The position numbers and the translations under genes are program-made. This document shows positions 28,654 through 36,376 of a stretch of 64,000 bases of DNA, piece by piece; the first letter of the stretch is position 1; each line of letters starts with the position of its first letter. The stretch covers positions 29,726 to 93,725 of the forward strand of contig NZ_JFHR01000019.1 of the NCBI RefSeq assembly GCF_000722875.1, in the 5' to 3' direction. This DNA comes from Sphingobium chlorophenolicum. Its GTDB lineage: Bacteria > Pseudomonadota > Alphaproteobacteria > Sphingomonadales > Sphingomonadaceae. Below the pieces are notes generated by a model, which had not been told where the DNA came from, searched no databases, and saw only the letters and a list, made by a program, of their open reading frames with translations.

Positions 28654-30299
28654 GGCTGCCCCTGGTCGAAGCGGGCGCGCAGCACCTTCTTGTCGATCTT
28701 GCCGACGCTGGTCCTGGGCAACTGGTCGATCAGTTCGTAGCGGTCGAGCTTCGCGTAACGGGTGATCGCGCCCTCGGCTATTGCCGCCTCCACCGGTCTG
28801 TTGACCGCTTCCAGCGTCAGCGCCGTTCCGGGCTGAGCGACGACGACCGCCAGTGGCCTTTCGCCCCATTTGGCGTCGGGAATGGCGACCACCGCCGCTT
28901 CGGCCACGCCGTCGGCGGAGGCGACCAGTTCTTCGAGTTGGATGGAATCGATCCACTCCCCGCCGGATTTGATCACGTCCTTCAACCGGTCGCGAATGCG
29001 GATTTGCCCCAGCGCGTCTATCGTCGCGATATCCTGGGTGTGCATCCAGCCGCCGCGCCACAGCGCCTTCGACGCGGCGGTGTCGCCCGTATAGCAGCGC
29101 GTCAGCCAGGGCGCGCGCAGCACCAGTTCGCCCCGCGTCGTGCCGTCATGGGGCACGTCGTTCATCTCCTCATCGACGATGCGGGCGCTGACCAGCGGCG
29201 TCGGGATGCCGGATGCGGTCAGCATCGACAGAATCTCATCCTCGCTGGCGGGCGGCTGCCCGGTGGGGCTGAACGCCTTCGCGATCATGGGCGCCGTTTC
29301 CGACATGCCATATCCCGCCCCGACCTCCATGCCCAACTGTCGCGCCTTGGCGCACAGCGCCCTGGTCAGCGCGGCGCCGCCAATCGTCATCTTCCAGCCC
29401 TTCAGGTCGGCGCCGATCTGCTCCGCCGCCCGCAGGACCATTTCCAGGATGGTCGGGACGCAGTGCGAATAGGTGATATGATGGTCCATGCGCAGCCTGC
29501 AAATCAACTCAGGCTCGTAACGTCCGGGATAGACCTGCTTCAGTCCCAGCAGCGTGGCCATATAGGGCGCGCCCCAGGCATGGACGTGGAACATCGGCGT
29601 CAACGGCATGTAGACGTCGTCATAACCCATGCTCGGCGCGCCCGTGGACGCGCCGAACGGGGCCACAGCCGCCAGCGTATGCAGCACAAGCTGGCGGTGG
29701 GTGAAGCAGACCCCCTTCGGATTGCCCGTCGTGCCCGTGGTGTAGGATGTCGTCGCGACCGCATTCTCGTCGAAATCCTGGAACGGGAAATCGGGTGAGG
29801 CCTCGGCCGAAAGCGCTTCATATTCGCCGATGGCCCATTCGGGCAGGGCGCCCGCATCGCCATCCATGATCGCGATCACCGCCTTCACATCCGGCAATGT
29901 CGGCAGGATCGCCTCGACCATCGGGAAGAAATCGCGATGGACGATCATGATCTCCGCCTTCGCATGTTGCAGCGTATAGGCGATCTGCGCGGCTGGCAGG
30001 CGGATGTTCACCGTCTGCAAAACGGCGCCGAACATCGGCACCGCGAAATAGGCTTCCAGATAGCGATGGCTGTCCCAGTCCATCACCGCCACCGTCATGC
30101 CCTGCATCGCGCCCGCATTTTCCAGCAGGGAGGCGAGACGCCCGATCCGCTCGACAAATTCGCCGTATCCGTAACTCGACTGGTCACGATAGACGATTTG
30201 CCGGTCGCCCGTCTTTGCGACCACCCCGTCCAACAGATGGCGGATCGTCAGCGGAAATTCATAAACCTCCGCCACCGGTTCAACGAAGCGCAATGCCAT
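28650..30299 (-). CDS. Acyl-CoA synthetase (AMP-forming), fatty-acid--CoA ligase family
   Basis: A 549-residue ANL-superfamily ligase that activates a carboxylic acid to its CoA thioester using ATP. The phosphate-binding P-loop TSYTTGTTGNPKGV is near residue 186, the adenine region GAGYGMSETAP near residue 330, and the hinge/lysine block includes IRIRDRLKDVIKSGGEWI. The final catalytic Lys lies in RTSVGKIDKKVLR. It is the entry step of the operon's pathway. Closest in style to medium/long-chain FadD-like enzymes; the real substrate is unknown. Confidence 0.92.
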   Translation of the reverse strand: MALRFVEPVAEVYEFPLTIRHLLDGVVAKTGDRQIVYRDQSSYGYGEFVERIGRLASLLENAGAMQGMTVAVMDWDSHRYLEAYFAVPMFGAVLQTVNIRLPAAQIAYTLQHAKAEIMIVHRDFFPMVEAILPTLPDVKAVIAIMDGDAGALPEWAIGEYEALSAEASPDFPFQDFDENAVATTSYTTGTTGNPKGVCFTHRQLVLHTLAAVAPFGASTGAPSMGYDDVYMPLTPMFHVHAWGAPYMATLLGLKQVYPGRYEPELICRLRMDHHITYSHCVPTILEMVLRAAEQIGADLKGWKMTIGGAALTRALCAKARQLGMEVGAGYGMSETAPMIAKAFSPTGQPPASEDEILSMLTASGIPTPLVSARIVDEEMNDVPHDGTTRGELVLRAPWLTRCYTGDTAASKALWRGGWMHTQDIATIDALGQIRIRDRLKDVIKSGGEWIDSIQLEELVASADGVAEAAVVAIPDAKWGERPLAVVVAQPGTALTLEAVNRPVEAAIAEGAITRYAKLDRYELIDQLPRTSVGKIDKKVLRARFDQGQP

Positions 30300-30338
30300 G
30301 ATGGTCCTCTCCCTTTATGATCGGCTCTGTGGCCGGGA

Positions 30339-32381
30339 TCAGGCGTGGGCGTCTCGTTCGAGCGGACGGCCTTCCTTCGCGCACCGGGCGAGCAGCGGGG
30401 AAAGGGTGAATTCCGGCCCCAGCCTGTCGCGATAGCGCTCCAGCGCGTCCACGATCCTGTCGAGCCCGATCAGATCGGCCCAGAACATGGGGCCGCCCCT
30501 GTGCCTTGGCCAGCCATATCCGTAGTTCCAGACGATGTCGATGTCGGAGGCCCGCTGGGCGATGCCTTCCTCCAATATGTGGGCGCCTTCGTTCACCATC
30601 ACGTAGAGCGTGCGGGTGACGATCTCCTCCTCCGAAATTGCGCGGGGGGAGACGCCTTCGCGGGCGCGGAAATCGTCGATGATCGCCTGCGCGGCGGGGG
30701 ACGGCGCGGGGCGGCGGCGTTCGTCATAATCGTAGAAGCCCGCGCCGGTCTTCTGGCCCCAGCGGCCCGCCGCGTTGAGCGCGTCCCGAACGCTTTCGAT
30801 GCGGTTGGGATCGCGATGCCAGCCGATGTCGACCCCGGCCAGGTCGATCATCTGAAGCGGCCCCATCGGCATGCCGAATTCCACGGAGACGCGGTCGACC
30901 TGCTCGGCCGTCGCCCCTTCCACCAGCATCGCGATGGCGCCGTTCAGGCGGGGCGACAGCATGCGGTTGCCGATGAAGCCGTAACAGACGCCCGACACGA
31001 CCGGCACCTTGCCGATGCGGCGGCCGATGTCCATGCCGGTGGCCAGTACGTCGGGCGCGGTCTTCGCGCCTCGCACCACCTCGACCAGCTTCATGACGTT
31101 GGCGGGCGAGAAGAAGTGGAGGCCCAGCACATCCTGCGGCCTGCCCGTCGCCGAGGCGATCTCGTCGATGGAGAGATAGGAGGTGTTGGAAGCGAGCAGC
31201 GCGCCCGGCTTCGCGATGCCGTCGAGGCGCGCGAAGATTTCCTTCTTCACGTCCATATTCTCATAGACCGCCTCGATGATGAGGTCGCATTCCTTGAGCG
31301 CGTCGAAGTCGAGCGTCGGGCTGAGCAGGCCCATCGCCTTTTCGACCTGCGCCGTCGTCAGGCGGCCCTTGGCGGCGGTGGCTTCGTAATTTTTCCGGAT
31401 CAGGCCCGTGCCCTTGTCCAGCGCCTCCTGCGCCATCTCCACGATGGTGACGGGGATGCCCGCCGACAGGAAATTCATGGAGATGCCGCCGCCCATCGTG
31501 CCAGCGCCGATCACGCCGACTTTGGCGATCGGGCGGCGCGCGACATCCTTGGGCAGGCCATCGACCTTGGCGGCGGCGCGCTCCGCGAAGAAGACGTGGC
31601 GCAGCGCCTTGGACTGGTCGCCGTTCATGAGCTGCGTGAACAGGGCGCGTTCCTTGAGCTGGCCCTGGTCTAGCGGCAGTTCGGTCGCCGCCTTGATCGC
31701 TTCGATGCATGCCTTGGGCGCGTCGAGCGCGCCGATCTTGCGCTTGTTGTTCTCGGCGAAGCGTTCGAAGACGTCGGCCGCGGCCGCTGCGTCCAGATCG
31801 CCCGTACGGCGCGGGCCGTCGACGGTGCGGGCGAAGGTGATGGCTTCCGCCGCGAGTTGGTCCTGCGCAGCCAGCTTGTCCACCAGACCCAGTTCCGCGC
31901 CCTTGGCTGCCGGGATGGGAGTGCCCGACACGATCATCTCAAGCGCCGCCTCGACCCCGATGAGGCGCGGAAGCCGCTGCGTCCCGCCCGCGCCGGGCAG
32001 CAGGCCCAGGCTCACTTCCGGCAGGCCGAGCTTCGTTTCCGGCGTCGCGATGCGGTAGTGGCAACCCAGCGCGACCTCCAGCCCGCCGCCCAGCGCCATC
32101 CCGTGGATCGCGGCGACGACCGGCTTGGCGCTGGCCTCTATCGCGTCCACGACCTGGGGCAGGCCGGGTTCGGCGAACGGCTTGCCGAATTCGGTGATGT
32201 CGGCGCCGCCCGAAAACAGCTTGCCGCCGCCCCGGATCACGATGGCCTTCACCGCCGGATCGGCCTGCGCGCCGGCGATGGCCTGGGCCAGCCCCTGACG
32301 AACGCCGATGCCGAGCGCGTTCACCGGGGGATTGTTCATCACGATTTCAAGCACGTCGCCGTGAAGTTGGGTGTCGATCAT
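30339..32381 (-). CDS. Bifunctional enoyl-CoA hydratase / 3-hydroxyacyl-CoA dehydrogenase
   Basis: A 680-residue FadB/FadJ-like fusion. The N-terminal crotonase domain at residues 1-190 has the oxyanion hole [11 protein letters not shown] and [17 protein letters not shown] with the catalytic Glu region [21 protein letters not shown]. The NAD-binding domain starts near residue 288 ([17 protein letters not shown]), followed by [18 protein letters not shown] and a C-terminal dehydrogenase repeat. It performs hydration and oxidation in beta-oxidation. No trifunctional-complex thiolase is fused; the thiolase lies 7 kb downstream in the same operon. Confidence 0.93.
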   Translation of the reverse strand: MIDTQLHGDVLEIVMNNPPVNALGIGVRQGLAQAIAGAQADPAVKAIVIRGGGKLFSGGADITEFGKPFAEPGLPQVVDAIEASAKPVVAAIHGMALGGGLEVALGCHYRIATPETKLGLPEVSLGLLPGAGGTQRLPRLIGVEAALEMIVSGTPIPAAKGAELGLVDKLAAQDQLAAEAITFARTVDGPRRTGDLDAAAAADVFERFAENNKRKIGALDAPKACIEAIKAATELPLDQGQLKERALFTQLMNGDQSKALRHVFFAERAAAKVDGLPKDVARRPIAKVGVIGAGTMGGGISMNFLSAGIPVTIVEMAQEALDKGTGLIRKNYEATAAKGRLTTAQVEKAMGLLSPTLDFDALKECDLIIEAVYENMDVKKEIFARLDGIAKPGALLASNTSYLSIDEIASATGRPQDVLGLHFFSPANVMKLVEVVRGAKTAPDVLATGMDIGRRIGKVPVVSGVCYGFIGNRMLSPRLNGAIAMLVEGATAEQVDRVSVEFGMPMGPLQMIDLAGVDIGWHRDPNRIESVRDALNAAGRWGQKTGAGFYDYDERRRPAPSPAAQAIIDDFRAREGVSPRAISEEEIVTRTLYVMVNEGAHILEEGIAQRASDIDIVWNYGYGWPRHRGGPMFWADLIGLDRIVDALERYRDRLGPEFTLSPLLARCAKEGRPLERDAHA

Positions 32382-32491
32382 GGAAGCCTCTTGTCAGAAT
32401 GTCGTATCGCGGGGCGTGTACCCGGCTGGAAAGCGAAGGGGTGACGGGCGGTCATCCCCGACCGGCGTGAGGCCGGGAAAACGGGTATTCG

Positions 32492-33268
32492 TCAAAGGCC
32501 GCCCTTGATGGTGGAGCCGCCGTCGACCACCAGCCCCTGGCCGGTCATATAGGCCGATGCCCTGGACGCGAGGAAAACGGCGGTGCCTGCGATCTCCTCC
32601 GGCTCCCCGATGCGGCCGAGCGGCGTCGCCCGTTGCAGCGCCGCCTCCGCCTTCGGGTCTTCCCAGAGGGCGCGGGCGAAATCGGTGCGGATGACGCCCG
32701 GCGCGATGGCGTTGATGCGGACATTATGGGGGCCGAATTCGATGGCGAGGTTGCGCACGAGCTGGAAGTCGGCCGCCTTGGAAACATTATAAGCGCCGAT
32801 CACGTCCGAACCGATCAGCCCGCCAATGGAGGAGATGATGATGATCGCGCCGTCGCGCCGCGCAATCATCTCCGGCGAGACCATCGATATCAGCCAGTGA
32901 TTGGCGAGGACATTATTGTCGAATATCTTGCGGAACTGTTCGTCGCTGATCCCCGCCATCGGGCCGTAATAGGGATTGGAGGCGGCGTTGCAGACAAGCA
33001 GGTCGATCCGGCCCAGCCGTTCCCGCGTCTCCGCGACCATCGCCTCCAGCGCGGCCTTGTCCGAGATGCTGGCAGCTATGGCGATCGCCCGTTCCTCCCC
33101 ATGGGTGGCGTTGATGGCGTCGGCGACCTCCTGACAGGCCGCCTGCTTGCGGCTGGAGATCACGACGCGCGCCCCGGCCGCCGCATAGGCCTCCGCAATG
33201 GCGCGACCGATGCCGCGTGAAGAGCCGGTGACGATGGCGACCTTACCGGTCAGATCGAACAGGTTCAT
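32492..33268 (-). CDS. Short-chain dehydrogenase/reductase (SDR)
   Basis: A 258-residue classical SDR. It has the NAD(P) loop TGSSRGIGRAI at residues 13-23, the NAAS motif, the catalytic Ser in IIISSIGG, YNVSKAADF with the Tyr-x-x-x-Lys pair and a C-terminal GQGLVVDGGSTI. ATG 33268 follows a GGAGAAG ribosome site on the minus strand. It is the first gene of the acyl-CoA operon and may oxidise or reduce a hydroxy/keto group on the pathway substrate. A 32-codon reading frame lies 41 bases upstream. Confidence 0.9.
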   Translation of the reverse strand: MNLFDLTGKVAIVTGSSRGIGRAIAEAYAAAGARVVISSRKQAACQEVADAINATHGEERAIAIAASISDKAALEAMVAETRERLGRIDLLVCNAASNPYYGPMAGISDEQFRKIFDNNVLANHWLISMVSPEMIARRDGAIIIISSIGGLIGSDVIGAYNVSKAADFQLVRNLAIEFGPHNVRINAIAPGVIRTDFARALWEDPKAEAALQRATPLGRIGEPEEIAGTAVFLASRASAYMTGQGLVVDGGSTIKGGL

Positions 33269-33309
33269 GCGAATATCTTCTCCTGGTGGTGAGGGGGCGC
33301 CTGCCTTGC

Positions 33310-33408
33310 CTATTTCGGTCCGGGCGTCGCGGTCGGATGCTTCAGCTTCTCGGTCATGACGCGCCTGCTCCCCCTGTCCGTCCAGCCCTGGGTCTTGAAC
33401 ATACCCAT
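33310..33408 (-). CDS. Possible 32-residue small ORF upstream of the SDR operon
   Basis: An ATG-initiated frame starting MGMFKTQGW and ending HPTATPGPK before TAG, preceded on the minus strand by GAGG ten bases ahead of the start. Nearly all its codons end in G or C (27 of 31 by my count), which is as strong as in the neighbouring genes. I do not recognise the peptide. It could be a small protein or leader peptide of the operon, or chance. Its basic, Trp-containing sequence has no hydrophobic segment. Confidence 0.35.
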   Translation of the reverse strand: MGMFKTQGWTDRGSRRVMTEKLKHPTATPGPK

Positions 33409-33681
33409 GATTCGAAAACCTCGATTTCAATCCCTCATATCGCCGCCAATGTCCACAATTAAGTGGATCGCGGGAAATATGCGATGGACGATGAGCCGCC
33501 GCTCTCTTGACCTGATATTTGAATTCGGCCTTCGCCAGTGGCGGGACGGGTTGCGGCCCGGCGGGGACGGCCGCCGGTTAAGCCATGAGGATGGCAGGGC
33601 CGGGTCGATCCCGAATTGAGGAGTTTACGGCCTGGGCCGCGTCTGGATGTTCATCGCCGGTCGCCCGGCGCATGACTGCCG
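33409..33681. other. Non-coding spacer, probable control region of the acyl-CoA operon
   Basis: 273 bases with no convincing gene; an 87-codon plus-strand frame here lacks homology signals. It includes the imperfect inverted repeat TCCACaattaaGTGGA at 33452-33467, a possible operator for a TetR-like acyl-CoA regulator, and the 3' flank of the BLUF gene. No regulator gene is adjacent. Confidence 0.4.
33452..33467. promoter_or_regulatory. Inverted repeat, candidate operator
   Basis: TCCAC and GTGGA arms separated by six bases (aattaa) lie 44 bases upstream of the small ORF start and 184 bases upstream of the SDR start. A short symmetric site in this position suits a dimeric repressor. Only the sequence symmetry supports it. 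Confidence 0.3.
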
Positions 33682-34098
33682 TCAGCTACGGCCGTGGATC
33701 GAGAATTCCGACATGGTTTGGATGAGCGTTTCGATCCCCTCATCGCCCCTTTCCAGCGTGTCGTTCAATGCCCGTTCCACGATATCCGACACGAAATGGG
33801 ATGGCCCCGCATAGGCGAGGGACCAGGTGACGAAGCGCCGATGGGCATATTCGCCCCAGGCGATGGTCCGCACATCCTCATGCCGGGAATCCCGCAGGAT
33901 ACTGGCCTTGAGTTCCTCAATCGCGGCGGACGTTCCCTCTATATATTGGGCGAAGCGGCGGCCGGTGAACAGCAGCGAGCCCGTCACTTGCAGCGAACGG
34001 TTGCGGGGGATGGAGACGGCGACGATATCCCGGATGCGCTCTTCGGCGTCGATCGAATCCAACCGGCTAGTGCTGATATAGGACCATCGCGCGAGCAT
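33682..34098 (-). CDS. Short BLUF-domain blue-light photoreceptor
   Basis: A 138-residue protein consisting essentially of one BLUF (flavin) domain plus a short C-terminal helix. The photochemical residues can be assigned: Tyr7 in WSYIS, Asn33 in PRNRSLQVTGSLLF, Gln51 in RFAQYIEG and a Trp at 92 in TWSLAY. This matches the AppA/BlrB Tyr-Gln switch with FAD. Stand-alone short BLUF proteins signal through protein partners. The nearby PilZ and response-regulator genes are possible but unproven partners. No output domain (EAL, GGDEF) is fused. Confidence 0.87.
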   Translation of the reverse strand: MLARWSYISTSRLDSIDAEERIRDIVAVSIPRNRSLQVTGSLLFTGRRFAQYIEGTSAAIEELKASILRDSRHEDVRTIAWGEYAHRRFVTWSLAYAGPSHFVSDIVERALNDTLERGDEGIETLIQTMSEFSIHGRS

Positions 34099-34360
34099 GA
34101 AAGCGATGTCGCCGATTGTTGTGCAAAAGTAAAGTTATTCGCAACCAGTAACCCGTAAAGGGCGGGACGCAAGATGGGACTGGAAATGCGCCCCGCCCAT
34201 AGGGTAGGCCGCCTTGATTGGGGGAGCGGCCGCAGACGATATTAGAGAATGATGGTTAATGCGGATATTCGGCCCATTACCGTAAAATTACTTATCGCCT
34301 CCCTAACTGGGGGGTAAGGCGCGGCTTTTATGGGGTTTTTCCGATTTGCGGGGAAGCTGT

Positions 34361-34945
34361 ATGGCCGATCAAATAAGCAAGTTACCGGATGACGAAGGCG
34401 GGGTAATGGAAAAGCGGCGTCATCCGCGACAGACTGTGTTCAAGACAGCATTGCTCTATCCTGTGCTGGAGGAAGCGAACCTTTCCGTCGACAATATTTC
34501 GCGCGCGGGGCTAAGCGGCCGGTGCGCCGTGTCGCTGGGTTTGCATCAGCAGGTCCATGTGAGTTTCGACGAGGCGAGTTTCCGGACGGCCGAGGTCCGC
34601 TGGATCAACGGTTCCCGGTGCGGCCTTCTGCTGGAGGAAGCATTGCCCTGGGTTCCAGGCGAGGAACCCGACGCGAACGCCGCGCCGGAAAAATATGAGC
34701 CGCGCGGTCAGCGCCTGACCGTCAATTTCTTCGCGACCCTGGTGACGTCGGCCCCCGTTTCGATCGGCACGATCCGCAACATGTCGCTGGAAGGAATGAT
34801 GATCGAGGTCGGCGGCGGCGTGAGCGAGGGAACGCGGTTGCTGGTGAAAACCAGGGGGCAGGACGTGCGGATGGGGCGGGTTCAATGGGCGAGCGGCGGG
34901 ATGATCGGGGTCTTCTTTGAACCGCGCCGCGCGGCCGCCGACTGA
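34361..34945 (+). CDS. Tandem PilZ-like (c-di-GMP binding) protein
   Basis: A 194-residue protein with an N-terminal PilZ domain carrying R19-x-x-x-R23 (RRHPR) and NISRAG (residues 45-50), the two c-di-GMP contact motifs. A second half from about residue 112 repeats the pattern (RGQR.., NMSLEG) with a weaker arginine motif. It is cytoplasmic, with no membrane segment. It probably acts as a c-di-GMP receptor affecting motility, polysaccharide or development. ATG 34361 is preceded by GGGGAAG; an in-frame TTG at 34346 is less likely. The target is unknown. Confidence 0.85.
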   Translation: MADQISKLPDDEGGVMEKRRHPRQTVFKTALLYPVLEEANLSVDNISRAGLSGRCAVSLGLHQQVHVSFDEASFRTAEVRWINGSRCGLLLEEALPWVPGEEPDANAAPEKYEPRGQRLTVNFFATLVTSAPVSIGTIRNMSLEGMMIEVGGGVSEGTRLLVKTRGQDVRMGRVQWASGGMIGVFFEPRRAAAD

Positions 34946-35036
34946 CCGGACGAAAAAAAGAATCGATAACGAAACCATTTCGCGTCCCGTGCGTTGGAGG
35001 GGGCGTTGGCGGAAGGTGTAGCGTCGGCAATTGACT

Positions 35037-35654
35037 ATGAAACCAGCATGCCCAGTCTATATCGTCGATCACGACAGCAAGACGCGCCAATATCTGGTGG
35101 GCGCCTTGCGGCGGGAGGGGTTTGAGCCGACCCCCTTTTCCTGCGGCGCCGACTTTGTGGGATCGCTGGATTTTCTGGCCCCTGGCATTGCGCTGCTGGA
35201 ACTGCGCCTTTCGGACAGGGATGGCATGGCGGTGCAGGAGGAGATTTTGTCCCGCAGGCTGGACATCCCCCTGATCATGATGAGCATGTCGAGCGACATT
35301 CCCACGGCGGTGGACGTCATCAAGCGGGGAGCGGTGGATTTTCTGGAAAAGCCTTTCGCGGACAGCGTGCTTTTCAAGATGCTCGCCAATGTCCAGCCCG
35401 TTCTGGAGCAGCGGATCGAAATTCAGCGGCGAAGGGATGTCGCGGCGGCGCAACTGGAAAGCCTGACGAAAAGGGAGCGGGACGTCGTGCGGGCGCTGGG
35501 TTCCAACAGCAGCAATCGCGATGTCGCGGACGCGCTGCAAATCAGCGTCAGGACGGTCGAAATGCACCGCGCCAGCATCATGAAGAAATTCGGCGTGAAG
35601 AAATTTTCGGAAATCATCCTTGCCCTTCCGGAGTCGGGATTGCCGCGATCTTGA
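35037..35654 (+). CDS. Atypical FixJ/LuxR-type response regulator
   Basis: A 205-residue two-domain regulator with a receiver domain at residues 7-118 and a LuxR/GerE helix-turn-helix at about 142-195 (LTKRERDVVRAL..SNRDVADALQISVRTVEMHRASIMKKFG). In the receiver, alignment with FixJ puts Glu55 (ALLELRL) where the phospho-acceptor Asp belongs. The acidic pair is D11-H12, and Ser83 sits at the Thr position, while Lys105 (FLEKPF) is kept. Phosphorylation by a kinase is therefore doubtful. A Glu can mimic the phosphorylated state. No histidine kinase lies nearby. Confidence 0.88.
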   Translation: MKPACPVYIVDHDSKTRQYLVGALRREGFEPTPFSCGADFVGSLDFLAPGIALLELRLSDRDGMAVQEEILSRRLDIPLIMMSMSSDIPTAVDVIKRGAVDFLEKPFADSVLFKMLANVQPVLEQRIEIQRRRDVAAAQLESLTKRERDVVRALGSNSSNRDVADALQISVRTVEMHRASIMKKFGVKKFSEIILALPESGLPRS

Positions 35655-35703
35655 ACTGAATGAATGAACGGTCTGCCATCATTCGATATGAGTTGGATTG
35701 GTC

Positions 35704-35979
35704 ATGACGAAAATCGATGTTCCCAGCCCATTCGGGCAGGGAATTGTCAAAAAGAAATGGACCGACCTCAGAGATTCGTCTGACAATCAATCATCGCCCA
35801 TGTTCAGGCCATGGTTAACATCGAAAAAACCAAAAAAAGACAAGGCCCTCTATGGCGAGGAATATGACGAATATTTCAAGTCGAAAGAGGAATGCGAACG
35901 GATAATTGACCGGTATAAGCGGATACAGGAAGCCTTCAAGGCTGCGGCGAAGGACGGCGAGGTGGACCGCTTATGCTGA
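35704..35979 (+). CDS. Hypothetical small charged protein
   Basis: A 91-residue protein, rich in Lys, Asp and Glu, with a helical C-terminal half (YGEEYDEYFKSKEECERIIDRYKRI..) and no signal peptide or membrane segment. ATG 35704 lies 49 bases after the response regulator stop on the same strand. Its codon use is less GC-biased than its neighbours. I do not recognise it. It may be co-transcribed with the regulator, but the gene call itself is only moderately supported. Confidence 0.5.
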   Translation: MTKIDVPSPFGQGIVKKKWTDLRDSSDNQSSPMFRPWLTSKKPKKDKALYGEEYDEYFKSKEECERIIDRYKRIQEAFKAAAKDGEVDRLC

Positions 35980-36104
35980 TTCAGATTCCCTGTCGGGAAA
36001 TCGTCTGGGTTGGATCGACATTCAGTTTAAAAATATGAGGAACGATTTGGAATGAAGCTCGCGCCAATCGTACGAAATGGCTGAATGTCGATTGGTCCTA
36101 GGCA
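35980..36104. other. Spacer without recognisable gene
   Basis: 125 bases between the small charged protein and repeat A. A partial direct repetition of ctgaatgtcgattggtcc-like and ggttggatcgacattcag-like text (36012-36026 and 36081-36096) forms a loose inverted repeat. No gene, promoter or terminator is evident. Confidence 0.4.
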
Positions 36105-36373
36105 GCGTGGACAAATTCAAAACTTGCCGGACGGAGTGATTTGTTTGGTTAGCCGACCTATCCTATTCCTCCCCATCGAGAGATGGGGAGGGTCGAAGAG
36201 AGGCACGTGACTCTCTTCGACGGCCGAAGGCTGGTGGAGGGGAAGGGGGCACGACCTCCGAATCTTCCCCTCCACCATCGGCTGCGCCGACGGTCCCCCT
36301 CCCCACGCTGCGCGTAGGGAGGAATTGATGTCCGCTATTGGGCATTTTCCGACAGTCCGGAATTTGTCCACGC
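36105..36373 (-). repeat. Full copy of modular MITE-like repeat (family A), longest
   Basis: A non-coding element of 269 bp with 14-bp perfect terminal inverted repeats GCGTGGACAAATTC / GAATTTGTCCACGC. The symmetry continues weakly outward to taggc/gccta, compatible with a TA target. In reverse complement it matches 10028-10263 module by module and carries one extra hairpin (GTCGAAGAGAGTCACGTGCC..) in the right half. The GH13 gene stop TAG (36379-36377) lies in the flanking CCTA. Confidence 0.87.
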
Positions 36374-36376
36374 GGC

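Noticed and set aside
33356..33619. 87-codon plus-strand frame in the BLUF-SDR spacer
   Set aside because: Its second half runs through a low-complexity GC stretch with no homology signal, and no good ribosome site precedes it.
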